DNA of 64,000 nt from Agromyces albus (GTDB lineage Bacteria; Actinomycetota; Actinomycetes; Actinomycetales; Microbacteriaceae): contig NZ_SDPN01000015.1 in assembly GCF_004134825.1 (NCBI RefSeq), forward strand, positions 1 to 64,000, given 5' to 3'. Both the position numbers and the translations under genes were made by a program. The notes beneath the pieces are model-generated. The model saw only the letters and a program-made list of their open reading frames with translations, did no database searches and was not told the DNA's origin. Shown piece by piece: positions 43,269-51,173 of the stretch. Numbering within the stretch: position 1 is the first letter of the stretch; the number at the start of each line of letters is the position of its first letter.

Positions 43269-43913
43269 ATGCAGTGGTGGAACGACATTCTCTCCTGGCT
43301 CCCGTCGAGCGCGGCCCGTCCTACGGTCTTCTCGGCGGTGGTGCTGTTCATCGCGGTCCTCGCCGCCGGACTCCTCGCCGCCTGGATCTCGAGCATCGCG
43401 ATCAGACGCGTCGTCGCCCAGCGCGACCGCGAGGTCAAGGCAGCTGCGATCTCCGCCCTGGTCGATGCCGCGACCGAAGCCTCGGTGTGGAACTCACTGA
43501 CTCCCCAAGAGCAAGTGCTCGCCGATCGGAGCGTCGGTCAAGCCGACATCCTCGTGCGACTGCTGCCGATTCGCGGCTCGGATGTCGCGGCGAACTGGGC
43601 TGCGCACCAGCTCCACGAGTTGAAGCGCGCCTCCGCCACGTTCGGATACCAGCTCGATCCGGCGGTCGTGGAATTCCGCGATCGACTCATCGAATGGCAG
43701 AAGCATCCGTCTCGCACGCGCCGCCAGTTCCAGAACGATCTCACCCGGTGGCGTTCGCAGCGGCCCGAGCCCGAGCAGGCCGCCATCGAGGAGCAAGACG
43801 CCTGGGTCGCCGAACAGCACCACGAGCGCTACCGCGCGCCCGTGAGCGTCGCCGAGAACACGGGTTCATCGACGGCGCCGACGCGCACCCTCGAGACCGA
43901 GTCACCCCGCTGA
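43269..43913 (+). CDS. Membrane-anchored hypothetical protein
   Basis: 214 residues. One N-terminal helix (about 18-42, VFSAVVLFIAVLAAGLLAAW) is followed by a cytoplasmic, mostly helical, charged region with 'QRDREVKAAAISALVDAATEASVWNSLTPQEQVLADR' and 'FRDRLIEWQKHPSRTRRQFQNDLTRWR'. The tail is low-complexity. It looks like a single-span scaffold or adaptor. I recognise no family and see no catalytic residues. Leaderless start. Confidence 0.8.
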   Translation: MQWWNDILSWLPSSAARPTVFSAVVLFIAVLAAGLLAAWISSIAIRRVVAQRDREVKAAAISALVDAATEASVWNSLTPQEQVLADRSVGQADILVRLLPIRGSDVAANWAAHQLHELKRASATFGYQLDPAVVEFRDRLIEWQKHPSRTRRQFQNDLTRWRSQRPEPEQAAIEEQDAWVAEQHHERYRAPVSVAENTGSSTAPTRTLETESPR

Positions 43914-43948
43914 CGAAAGCGGCAGCCTGACCAACGGGTCGCCGTGTC

Positions 43949-44770
43949 TCAGATCCACCAGTCGTCGAACATCGAGACGGGCACCGCGCGCTTGTGGCGC
44001 GTCTGCAGGAACCTCGCCTCGATGAGTTCGGCGACGCCCGGGTCGATCTCGCGGCCCTCGAGGTACGCATCGATGTCGTGATACGTGAGGCCGAGGTTCG
44101 CCTCGTCGGCCTGGCCGGGGTCGCCGTCGAGCAGGTCTGCGGTCGGAACCTTGACAGACAGCCGTTCGGGGGCGCCGAGGTACTCGAGCAGGGCGCGGCC
44201 CTGCCGCTTGGTGAGGCCCGTCAGCGGCAGGATGTCGGCTCCGCCGTCGCCGTACTTCGTGAAGAACCCCGTGACCGCCTCTGCGGCGTGATCGGTGCCG
44301 ACCACGAGCAACGCGCCCTCACCGGCGAGTGCATACTGCGAGACCATCCGCATGCGCGCCTTGACGTTGCCCTTTCCGAAGTCGCTGAGGGCGACACCGT
44401 TGGCCTCGAGGAACTCCTCGAGGAGTCCGTCGACCCCGCGCTTGATGTTGAAGACGACCGTCTCCTGGGGTTCGACGAAGCCGAGGGCGAGCTGAGCGTC
44501 GACCTCGTCGTGCTGCACCCCATACGGCAAGCGCACCGCGACGAAGCGAGCAGCGTCGCCTTCGGCGATGAGCTCATCGACGGCGAGCTTGCAGAGTCGT
44601 CCGGCAAGGGAGGAGTCCTGCCCGCCGCTGATGCCGAGGATGAACCCCTTCGCACCGGTGGTGCGCGCGTAGGCCTTCAGGAAATCGATGCGCGAGCGAA
44701 CCTGCTCGGCTGGGTCGATGACCGGACTGACATTGAGTTCCGCGATGATTCGCGACTGCAGGTCTCGCAT
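43949..44770 (-). CDS. nadE: NAD+ synthase, ammonia-dependent
   Basis: 273 residues, the size of E. coli NadE (no glutaminase domain). The ATP pyrophosphatase P-loop SGGQDSS is at 48-54. '[23 protein letters not shown]' and '[33 protein letters not shown]' are conserved family blocks. It converts deamido-NAD to NAD+ with ammonia and ATP. The ATG at 44770 lies 6 nt after TATCGT. A far longer in-frame extension upstream has no coding character. Confidence 0.95.
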   Translation of the reverse strand: MRDLQSRIIAELNVSPVIDPAEQVRSRIDFLKAYARTTGAKGFILGISGGQDSSLAGRLCKLAVDELIAEGDAARFVAVRLPYGVQHDEVDAQLALGFVEPQETVVFNIKRGVDGLLEEFLEANGVALSDFGKGNVKARMRMVSQYALAGEGALLVVGTDHAAEAVTGFFTKYGDGGADILPLTGLTKRQGRALLEYLGAPERLSVKVPTADLLDGDPGQADEANLGLTYHDIDAYLEGREIDPGVAELIEARFLQTRHKRAVPVSMFDDWWI

Positions 44771-44776
44771 GTCACG

Positions 44777-44782
44777 ACGATA
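44777..44782 (-). promoter_or_regulatory. -10 box TATCGT, leaderless nadE
   Basis: TATCGT, CGTGAC (6 nt), ATG at 44770. Confidence 0.45.
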
Positions 44783-44860
44783 CCGCTGGCATGTTTCCTG
44801 GGCGAAACACGGCGCGTTGCCGCATCCGCTCGCCTCCCCTGCCAAGCCGCGCGGCTCGGA

Positions 44861-44866
44861 TAGCAT
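44861..44866 (+). promoter_or_regulatory. -10 box TAGCAT of the antiporter gene
   Basis: TAGCAT gives a leader of about 34 nt that contains AGGAGG before the GTG at 44907. Confidence 0.4.
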
Positions 44867-44906
44867 CGCGGCAGGCGCACACCGCTGCGCCGGCAGGAGG
44901 CGCGGC

Positions 44907-46127
44907 GTGGAGGTGTCCCTCGGCACGATGGTGCTCATGCCGGCGATCGCTGTCGCAGCGCCGCTCCTCGTGCGGGCGATCGGCCGCTGGGTTGCGATTC
45001 CCCTCGTGGTCTTCGAGATCGTGCTCGGCCTGCTGCTCGGACCCGCCCTGCTGGGCTGGGTCCAGCCCGACGACTTCACGAGCCTCCTCGCCGACTTCGG
45101 TCTCGCGATGCTCTTCTTCCTCGCCGGCAACGAGATCGACTTCCGTACGATCCGCGGCAGGCCCATCTCTCGGGCCGCGATCGGATGGCTCATGTCGCTC
45201 GCCGCCGGCATCGGCGTCGCGGCACTCCTGGTGCCGAATCTCCCGGCCGCCGTCTTCATCGGCATCGCCCTCACCTCGACGGCGCTCGGCACGATCATGC
45301 CCGTGCTGCGCGACTCGGGCGACCTGCGCACTCCGTTCGGCATCGCCGTCATCGCGCTCGGCGCGGTCGGCGAGTTCGGGCCGCTCCTCGCGATCTCGCT
45401 GTTCCTCAGCGGTCGTTCGGAGCTGCTCGCCGCAGGGTTCCTCATCGCGTTCGCGGTGGTCGCCGGACTCGCGATCTGGCTCGCCTCGCGCGGCATCGGA
45501 CGGGGCATGCACGCGACCATCGCCGCGACCCTGCACACGAGCGGGCAGTTCGCGGTGCGCCTCGTGGTGCTCGTGCTGCTGTCCCTCGTCGCGCTCAGCA
45601 TCCTGCTGGGCCTCGACATGCTGCTCGGGGCATTCACGGCCGGTGTGCTCTACCGGATCCTGCTCACGGGGGCTCCACGGCATGACGCCGAGATCGTCGA
45701 GACGAAGATCGAGGCGCTCGGATACGGATTCCTCGTGCCGGTCTTCTTCATCAACACGGGGGTGACCTTCGACCTGGCGGCACTGTTCGCCGACGCGCGC
45801 ACCCTCGTGTTGCTGCCGATCTTCCTCGTGCTGTTCCTCGTCGTGCGCGGGCTTCCGTCGATGCTCGCCGCACCGCCCGGATCGAGCCGACGCGACCTCG
45901 CGGCGACGGCGCTCTTCGGCGCGACCGGGCTGCCGATCATCGTGGCCGTCTCGGCGATCGGCGTCGATGAGGGATATCTCACGAGTGGCACGGCCGCCGC
46001 CCTCGTCGGCGCCGGCATGCTCTCGGTGCTGCTGTTCCCGCTCATCGCGCTCGCCTTGCGACGGCGGCGATCGAGGGGCGCCGACCGGCCTCCGGTCGAC
46101 GACCTCCGCACGCCGACTGCGGGCTGA
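44907..46127 (+). CDS. Cation:proton antiporter (CPA2/KefB-like)
   Basis: 406 residues with about 12 helices. The CPA2 motif appears as '[16 protein letters not shown]' in helix 3, '[25 protein letters not shown]' as the unwound helix, and '[20 protein letters not shown]' and '[14 protein letters not shown]' later. There is no TrkA-N/RCK domain, so it is not a full Kef channel. It exchanges Na+ or K+ for H+. The GTG at 44907 has AGGAGG 6 nt upstream. Confidence 0.92.
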   Translation: MEVSLGTMVLMPAIAVAAPLLVRAIGRWVAIPLVVFEIVLGLLLGPALLGWVQPDDFTSLLADFGLAMLFFLAGNEIDFRTIRGRPISRAAIGWLMSLAAGIGVAALLVPNLPAAVFIGIALTSTALGTIMPVLRDSGDLRTPFGIAVIALGAVGEFGPLLAISLFLSGRSELLAAGFLIAFAVVAGLAIWLASRGIGRGMHATIAATLHTSGQFAVRLVVLVLLSLVALSILLGLDMLLGAFTAGVLYRILLTGAPRHDAEIVETKIEALGYGFLVPVFFINTGVTFDLAALFADARTLVLLPIFLVLFLVVRGLPSMLAAPPGSSRRDLAATALFGATGLPIIVAVSAIGVDEGYLTSGTAAALVGAGMLSVLLFPLIALALRRRRSRGADRPPVDDLRTPTAG

Positions 46128-46158
46128 TCCGACCGAGGCCGGTATGCTGGCCATGCCG

Positions 46159-46231
46159 GCCCCCGTAGCTCAGCGGATAGAGCAGCAGCCTTCTAATCTG
46201 TCGGTCGCAGGTTCGATTCCTGCCGGGGGCA
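46159..46231 (+). tRNA. tRNA-Arg (TCT)
   Basis: The acceptor GCCCCCG (46159-46165) pairs with CGGGGGC (46224-46230), discriminator A. The anticodon loop CTTCTAA carries TCT. The T arm TTCGATT is intact. CCA is not encoded (ACCG follows). A TATGCT box 11 nt upstream (46143-46148), within a 9-bp imperfect inverted repeat, is a good -10 element. Confidence 0.97.
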
Positions 46232-46259
46232 CCGCAGCAATCGTCTCACTGGCTCGTCG

Positions 46260-46871
46260 TCAGCCTCGATCGAGCGAGCGAACACCGGCGGCGGCATCCG
46301 TCGGCTGGTATCTCATGTCGGCCGTTCGCCGCGGATCGAACGCCGACATGAAGTCGCGCTCGTTCGGCCCCCAGACGTCGTCCCAGAGGTGATCATGATC
46401 GTGGCCCGCCGCACGGTCGCGCTCCTTCCCGCGAGCCGTCGCGGTCTCGAGATCCACATCGACCCAGATCCGCAGGTCGATCGCGCCGTGCAGCTCGGGA
46501 TGGAACAATCCGACGGCGTCGACGACGAGCACCTCGGCGGCGGGGAGCGGCTCGGGTGCACCGAGTTCACCGAGCTCCCAGTCGAATCGCCGGAACTCCG
46601 AAGCCCGTCCCTCCCGGAACGGGTCGAGCACCTCACGGCGAAGACGCCGTCGTTCGACTCCGTCCCACTCACCCGAACGACGATGCGAACGATCAGGGTC
46701 GAGGAAGTCATCCCCCCGGATCCGGGCGATCGCCGGCACGGTGGAGACCAGGAACCGGGTGAGCGTGGACTTGCCGGAGCCGCCGAAGCCCGACACACCG
46801 ACCACGATGCGCGACCGTTGGCGTCGCAGCGCCTCGATCGCCTGCACGACGTCTTCCAGTGTGGACACCAC
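46260..46871 (-). CDS. Uridine kinase-like P-loop protein
   Basis: 203 residues. P-loop GFGGSGKST at 28-36, 'IRGDDFLDPDRSHRRSGEWDGVERRRLRREVLDPFREG' in the substrate region, Walker B-like 'VLVVDAVGLFHPELHGAIDLRIWVD', and an Arg-rich lid 'TARGKERDRAAGHDHDHLWDDVW'. This matches the uridine-kinase-like family of actinobacteria, which phosphorylates nucleosides or other small hydroxyl substrates. Two GTGs open the frame. The second (46868) is 6 nt from TAGGCT and may be the real leaderless start. Divergent from orn. Confidence 0.88.
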   Translation of the reverse strand: MVSTLEDVVQAIEALRRQRSRIVVGVSGFGGSGKSTLTRFLVSTVPAIARIRGDDFLDPDRSHRRSGEWDGVERRRLRREVLDPFREGRASEFRRFDWELGELGAPEPLPAAEVLVVDAVGLFHPELHGAIDLRIWVDVDLETATARGKERDRAAGHDHDHLWDDVWGPNERDFMSAFDPRRTADMRYQPTDAAAGVRSLDRG

Positions 46872-46874
46872 GCC

Positions 46875-46880
46875 AGCCTA
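46875..46880 (-). promoter_or_regulatory. -10 box TAGGCT, leaderless P-loop kinase gene
   Basis: TAGGCT lies 6 nt from the second of two tandem GTG codons (46868). Confidence 0.4.
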
Positions 46881-46932
46881 TGAGCCGGATGACGCGCACC
46901 GCACGCCGTCGGACGGTGTCGCAGCCCGCCGG

Positions 46933-46938
46933 TAGACT
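46933..46938 (+). promoter_or_regulatory. -10 box TAGACT, leaderless orn
   Basis: TAGACT, CACCGC (6 nt), ATG at 46945. Confidence 0.5.
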
Positions 46939-46944
46939 CACCGC

Positions 46945-47565
46945 ATGGCATCACCGAGCGACCGACTGGTCTGGATCGACTGCGAAATGACCGGCCTCGA
47001 CCTCGATGTCGATGAGCTCGTCGAGATCGCGGTCGTCATCACCGACTACGACCTGACTCCCGTCGACGCGGGACTCAGCATCGTGATCAAGCCCGATGCG
47101 AGCGCGCTCGAGTCGATGGGCGAATTCGTGCGCACGATGCACACCGAGTCCGGCCTCATCGAGGAGATCCCCAACGGTGTGAGCGTGGCCGAGGCGGAGT
47201 ACGAGGTGCTCGAGTACGTGTTGAAGCATGTGCCCGACGAGCAGAAGGCGCCGCTCGCCGGCAACTCGATCGGCACCGACCGCGCGTTCCTCACGAAGTA
47301 CATGCCGCGCCTCGATGCGCACCTGCACTATCGCAACGTCGACGTGTCGTCGATCAAGGAGCTCGCGAAGCGCTGGTACCCGCGTGCGTACTTCAACTCC
47401 CCCGCCAAGAACGGCGGTCACCGCGCCCTCGCCGACATCCTCGAGTCGATCCGCGAGCTCGAATACTACCGTCGCGCGCTCTTCGTGGCGGCCCCCGGTC
47501 CCACCAGCCAAGACCTCCAGGCGCTCGCGACCTCTGTGGTGGACGAGTTCGACAGCAAGTTGTAG
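46945..47565 (+). CDS. orn: Oligoribonuclease
   Basis: 206 residues, DEDDh exonuclease. Asp12 and Glu14 (VWIDCEMTG), Asp112 (SIGTDRAF), His159 and Asp164 (GGHRALADI) complete the site, with 'NVDVSSIKELAKRWYP' before the last block. It degrades short RNA oligonucleotides to mononucleotides in the cytoplasm and is usually essential where no substitute exists. A tRNA-His gene follows 43 nt later. Confidence 0.97.
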   Translation: MASPSDRLVWIDCEMTGLDLDVDELVEIAVVITDYDLTPVDAGLSIVIKPDASALESMGEFVRTMHTESGLIEEIPNGVSVAEAEYEVLEYVLKHVPDEQKAPLAGNSIGTDRAFLTKYMPRLDAHLHYRNVDVSSIKELAKRWYPRAYFNSPAKNGGHRALADILESIRELEYYRRALFVAAPGPTSQDLQALATSVVDEFDSKL

Positions 47566-47576
47566 TAGTCTCTTTG

Positions 47577-47709
47577 AGTTGCCTGATCACTCCGGTGGTC
47601 GTCACATGGTGGGTATAGCTCAGTCGGTAGAGCGCCTGGTTGTGGTCCAGGAGGTCGCGGGTTCAAGCCCCGTTACTCACCCCAATTTCCCCTAGTCAGT
47701 TGCCTGATC
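47577..47709 (+). repeat. 12-bp direct repeat flanking tRNA-His
   Basis: AGTTGCCTGATC occurs at 47577-47588 and again at 47698-47709, bracketing the tRNA gene with a period of 121 bp. Neither copy lies in a confident coding region. Confidence 0.85.
47608..47684 (+). tRNA. tRNA-His (GTG)
   Basis: The acceptor GTGGGTA (47609-47615) pairs with TACTCAC (47674-47680). The G at 47608 pairs with C at 47681, giving the extra G(-1) typical of tRNA-His. CCA is encoded (47682-47684). The anticodon loop TTGTGGT carries GTG between the CCTGG/CCAGG stem halves. Confidence 0.97.
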
Positions 47710-47733
47710 CCGTTGGCCTCGATCGGAGCTGTC

Positions 47734-48081
47734 GTGGAACTCGATGCCGAGGCCTTCGAAGCGATCGTCGTCGACGAGCTCGACGAATTGCCCGATGACA
47801 TGGTCGACGGACTCGAGAACGTCGTCTTCGTCGTCGAGGATCGCCCCGAAGACGGCACCCTCGACCTGCTCGGGCTCTACGACGGCTGGGCGCTCACCGA
47901 ACGCGATCGCTACGGCTTCGGCGAGACCCCCGACCGCATCGTGCTCTACCGTGAGCCGCTGCTCGCGATCTCGAGCGATGAGGAGCAACTGCGCGAGGAG
48001 ATCCACGTCACCCTCGTGCACGAGATCGCGCACTTCTACGGCATCGACGACGCCCGCCTGCACGAGCTGGGCTGGGCATGA
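47734..48081 (+). CDS. Zincin-like metallopeptidase family protein
   Basis: 115 residues. The short acidic protein ends with a zinc-binding helix 'VTLVHEIAHFYGIDDARLHELGW': His96, Glu97 and His100 plus a downstream Asp or His. This is the pattern of the minimal zincin family (PF06262-like) found in many actinobacteria, for which no substrate is established. The GTG at 47734 has GGAG 5 nt upstream. A TTG at 47713 is possible but lacks an RBS. It follows tRNA-His closely. Confidence 0.87.
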   Translation: MELDAEAFEAIVVDELDELPDDMVDGLENVVFVVEDRPEDGTLDLLGLYDGWALTERDRYGFGETPDRIVLYREPLLAISSDEEQLREEIHVTLVHEIAHFYGIDDARLHELGWA

Positions 48082-48093
48082 CGACGCTCGGGA

Positions 48094-48099
48094 TACGCT
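48094..48099 (+). promoter_or_regulatory. -10 box TACGCT, leaderless carboxypeptidase-like gene
   Basis: TACGCT, GATTCC (6 nt), ATG at 48106. Confidence 0.45.
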
Positions 48100-48105
48100 G
48101 ATTCC

Positions 48106-49368
48106 ATGAGCCTCGCCCCCGGCCGCATCGTCGGCATCATCGTCGGCGCGCTCGCGATTCTCGGCATCGGGGTCTACGGCCCGGCGATGCTCCTCGGCCC
48201 CCTCCCCGACGTCACGGTGAAGGTCGAAGGAGCCGCGGATGCCGCCGGCGAACCCCCCGCTCCCATCGTGCTGCCCGGCACCGGCGCCAACGCGCTCGCG
48301 GTGATCGCCGACGACGGCTCGGCCAAGACGCTCGCCCTCGGCGGCGAGGCGGGCGTGGTGCCGGTCGGCGGAGCGGCGAAGCTCGTGGCAGTGCTCGCCA
48401 CCCTCGAATCGCTACCCCTGCCCGCTGAGGGCGCCGGACCCGGCATCCCCATCGGTCCGGCCGACTACACCGACTACCTGAAGTACTCGGGCGAGGGCTC
48501 GCGCGCCCTGCAGGTGTCGCCCGGTGAGACCTGGACGGAGCGCGACGTCGTGCGGGCCGTGCTGCTCGCGTCGAGCAACAATCACGCCGACACGCTCGTG
48601 CGCTGGGCGTTCGGCGGCGTGGAGCCGTACGTCGCGGCGGCGAACGAGTGGCTTGCCGAGAACGGCTTCGAGTCCACCCGGGTCGATGACGCCACTGGGC
48701 TCTCGGGCGACAACGTCGGCACGGCCGAAGAGCTCACTCGCCTCGTGGCTCTCGCCCTCGCCGACCCCGAGATCGCCGAGATCTTCGATGGGTCGGCGAC
48801 CCCGACCCCCACCCCGGGCACCCGGAACGTGCCCGACATCGCCGCGCACCTCGAAGGCGACGGCGTGCGCTCGATCTCCCGCAGCTTCACCGATCAAGCC
48901 GGCCTCTGCTTGCTCTTCACCGCCGAGATTCCCGGTGCAGAGGGCGACGAACCACGGCGGATCGTCGGCGCGATGCTCCGCATGCCCGACTACGAGACGC
49001 TCGACCCGGCCGTGCTCGCCGCCCTCGAATCCACGAAGGTCGCGGCGCAACCGATCACCGTGATCACCTCGGGAACTGCGTACGCCGAGGTCGAGGCGCC
49101 ATGGGGCGATCGCGGTGAGCTCGTGGCGTCGACCACGCGCACGGCGGTCGCCTGGGGCACCGCGCTCGGCGAGACATCCGTCACTGTGGAGCCGTTCTCG
49201 ACGGCGGCGAAGGGCCGCGACGTGGGCCGCGCTGCGGTGCCGACCGCCACGGGCGAGATCGCGTCACCGCTCGAGCTCAGCGCTGACATCCGCGATCCCG
49301 GGCCGTTGTGGCGCCTGAGCCACCCGGTCGAGCTCATCTCGGCGTTCGTCGCCGACCAGGAGAGGTGA
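48106..49368 (+). CDS. D-Ala-D-Ala carboxypeptidase-like protein without active-site Ser (probable pseudoenzyme)
   Basis: 420 residues. One N-terminal membrane helix (about 8-32) is followed by a domain aligning with S11/penicillin-binding carboxypeptidases of this order: 'LLASSNNHADTLVRWAFGGVEPYVAAANEWLAENGFESTRVDDATGLSGDNVGTAEELTRLV' contains the SxN motif (Ser157-Asn159). The SxxK motif instead reads Gly89-Ala-Ala-Lys92 (PVGGAAKL), so the nucleophilic Ser is absent. The KTG position appears to be Ser-Arg-Ser (258-260). It is therefore probably non-catalytic, perhaps binding peptidoglycan. The motif comparison is from memory of the family. The fold assignment is strong, the loss of activity inferred. 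Confidence 0.88.
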   Translation: MSLAPGRIVGIIVGALAILGIGVYGPAMLLGPLPDVTVKVEGAADAAGEPPAPIVLPGTGANALAVIADDGSAKTLALGGEAGVVPVGGAAKLVAVLATLESLPLPAEGAGPGIPIGPADYTDYLKYSGEGSRALQVSPGETWTERDVVRAVLLASSNNHADTLVRWAFGGVEPYVAAANEWLAENGFESTRVDDATGLSGDNVGTAEELTRLVALALADPEIAEIFDGSATPTPTPGTRNVPDIAAHLEGDGVRSISRSFTDQAGLCLLFTAEIPGAEGDEPRRIVGAMLRMPDYETLDPAVLAALESTKVAAQPITVITSGTAYAEVEAPWGDRGELVASTTRTAVAWGTALGETSVTVEPFSTAAKGRDVGRAAVPTATGEIASPLELSADIRDPGPLWRLSHPVELISAFVADQER

Positions 49369-49416
49369 ACTGGAATCCGATTCGGCCTGCGCAGGCCTCA
49401 TGCTGCGCCGGATGCC

Positions 49417-49674
49417 TCAGTCGTTCTCGTCGTCGGACTCCACCGGATCTGAGTCGTCGGCGTCGAAGCGGAAACGCACGCGAAGCTGGCCGTTCACCTC
49501 GCGCTGCTCGACGGCGTCGTACCAGAACACCGACTCGAGGCCGTCGACCGCGGCGAACATGCCGACTCGTGACTCGGGCTTGCCGCCGACGAGCACGCGG
49601 TGCTCGAACTCGCCCTCGAGCGGCCCATCGAGGAACTCCGCGACATACTGCGCACCTGCGGTGTCTGCACTCAT
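49417..49674 (-). CDS. Small acidic hypothetical protein
   Basis: 85 residues: 'YVAEFLDGPLEGEFEHRVLVGGKPESRVGMFAAVDGLESVFWYDAVEQREVNGQLRVRFRFDADDSDP' with a very acidic C-terminus (ESDDEND). A beta-sheet-rich fold is likely. Starts 6 nt after TACGGT (leaderless). It is the last minus-strand gene after the ECF transporter cluster and may or may not belong to that transcript. No family is recognised. Confidence 0.75.
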   Translation of the reverse strand: MSADTAGAQYVAEFLDGPLEGEFEHRVLVGGKPESRVGMFAAVDGLESVFWYDAVEQREVNGQLRVRFRFDADDSDPVESDDEND

Positions 49675-49680
49675 GTGACT

Positions 49681-49686
49681 ACCGTA
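49681..49686 (-). promoter_or_regulatory. -10 box TACGGT, leaderless small acidic protein gene
   Basis: TACGGT, AGTCAC (6 nt), ATG at 49674. Confidence 0.4.
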
Positions 49687-49690
49687 TCCC

Positions 49691-50407
49691 TCACGCGCGT
49701 GCGGCGGCAGACGGCGCGCTCTGCGCAGATGCCGGCTCCAGGCGCCCGTCATCGGTGCGGCGCACGTGGATCGAGGCCCGCCGCTCGGGTACGGTGCGAT
49801 GCACGTATCGCCGCCACTGCCGCTCCCAGACGGCCCAGAACGGGTCGTAGAGGCCGCCGTCGCGTTCGAGTGCACGACGCTTGCGGAGGGCATCTGGCGC
49901 CGCCACCCACACGTGCACCGCATCGGACGCGAGCGCACCCGCCTCGAACGCCCCGCACCCTTCGATGATGAGCGCACGGCCGGGACGTCGTCGTTCGAGG
50001 GCGCCCGGAGCATCGGCCACCCAGTCCCAGCGGGTCCAGCGACCGACACTGCCGCGGCGCAGGGGCGGAACGAGTGTTCGGGAGAGGTCGGATCCGGCGC
50101 GAGCCAGCCCGTTCCAGCCACGGTATGCGTCGTCGAGGCGAACCAGGGACGGCGCCGGGCCCGGCCAGCGGTCGAGCACGGCATCCGCGAGTGTGCTCTT
50201 GCCCGCGCCGCTCGGCCCGTCGATGAGCACGATCGGCGCGCGGCGGCCCCGTACTGCGGCGAGGATGCCGCGCACAGCGGAGGCCGCGACGATCGGCTCG
50301 GACTCGAGGTCCGCGCGCTCGGCCTCGGGGCTCTGGGCGACGGACGTGGCGGGAGCAGGGTCGGCGGCCCGATCGAGCGCACGCGCCGACCGGTCACGAC
50401 CAGACAA
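49691..50407 (-). CDS. P-loop kinase-like protein in the thiamine ECF cluster
   Basis: 238 residues from a TTG start, though a later GTG is possible because the first 45 residues are low-complexity. P-loop 'LIDGPSGAGKSTLADAV' near residue 65, 'RLDDAYRGWNGLARAGSDLSRTLVPPLRRG', Walker B-like 'ALIIEGCGAFEAGALASDAVHVWVAAPDALRKRRALERD' with a lid Arg cluster. It resembles uridine kinase/gluconate kinase-like small-molecule kinases. The frame overlaps the end of the EcfT gene by 14 nt, so it is part of the TPP-controlled operon. Phosphorylation of an imported thiamine precursor is an attractive but unproven idea. Confidence 0.82.
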   Translation of the reverse strand: MSGRDRSARALDRAADPAPATSVAQSPEAERADLESEPIVAASAVRGILAAVRGRRAPIVLIDGPSGAGKSTLADAVLDRWPGPAPSLVRLDDAYRGWNGLARAGSDLSRTLVPPLRRGSVGRWTRWDWVADAPGALERRRPGRALIIEGCGAFEAGALASDAVHVWVAAPDALRKRRALERDGGLYDPFWAVWERQWRRYVHRTVPERRASIHVRRTDDGRLEPASAQSAPSAAARA

Positions 50408-51173
50408 GGTTCCAGCTTCCCGTGACCACTGCGGCGGTGACCGATATTGCTGCCACGAGGCATCCGACCACGATCACCACCCACTCGGTGCCGCCGAAGT
50501 GCACACGGCGCGCCCACGTGCGCTCGGCGGAAGCCCCGAATCCGCGCGCCTCCATCGCCGTGGCGAGAGTACTGCCGCGGCGGATGGCGAGCACGAGCAG
50601 CGCGAAGGCCTGGCCGAGGGAGCGACGGATGACGCCGCGGTCGGCCACTCCTCGTGCACGACGCGCGAGCGCGAGGGTGCGCCAGTCGTCGATGCTCGAT
50701 CCGACGAGCCGGAGTGCGGCCAGGGCGCCGAGCACGAATCGCGCCGGCAACCGGAGCGTCTGCGCGAGGCCGTCGGCGAAGTCGGTCGGATCGATCGTGA
50801 GGAAGAGCACGACCGCGGGCAACGCGATCGCGATCACGCGCGTCATGGTCGCGAGGCCGATCTCGAGCGATCCTTCGCTGATGTGGATGAGGCCGAACTC
50901 CCAGAACGTCGCACCGGAGGGCGCGCCGTAGAGCACCATGCTGAGGCCCGTGAGCGGAGCTGCGATCCACACGGGAAGCGTGCGCGGCGACCAGAGCAGC
51001 GACCCGAGCCCGATCGCCATGAACACGATCAGCTCGCACACGATCGCCACCCCCGCCGAGACCGGGTCGAGTGTGAGCACGAGCGCGATGCTGAGCGGGA
51101 TCGTCGCGGCGACCTTCGCGACCGGATTGACGGCGGCGAGCGGCAGATCGGGACGCACCATGCCGATGCTCAT
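50394..51173 (-). CDS. Energy-coupling factor transmembrane subunit (EcfT/YkoC-like)
   Basis: 259 residues with five or six hydrophobic helices. The two coupling motifs of EcfT, Ala-Arg-Gly type, are present as 'LALARRARGVAD' and 'ATAMEARGFGAS'. It links the S component to the ATPases. The start overlaps the ATPase gene by 4 nt. Annotation as YkoC-like follows from the YkoE partner. Confidence 0.92.
   Translation of the reverse strand: MSIGMVRPDLPLAAVNPVAKVAATIPLSIALVLTLDPVSAGVAIVCELIVFMAIGLGSLLWSPRTLPVWIAAPLTGLSMVLYGAPSGATFWEFGLIHISEGSLEIGLATMTRVIAIALPAVVLFLTIDPTDFADGLAQTLRLPARFVLGALAALRLVGSSIDDWRTLALARRARGVADRGVIRRSLGQAFALLVLAIRRGSTLATAMEARGFGASAERTWARRVHFGGTEWVVIVVGCLVAAISVTAAVVTGSWNLVWS

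Noticed and set aside
46159-46231. Integrated element or att site at tRNA-Arg
   Set aside because: The tRNA is complete and no integrase or partial tRNA copy lies within the window.
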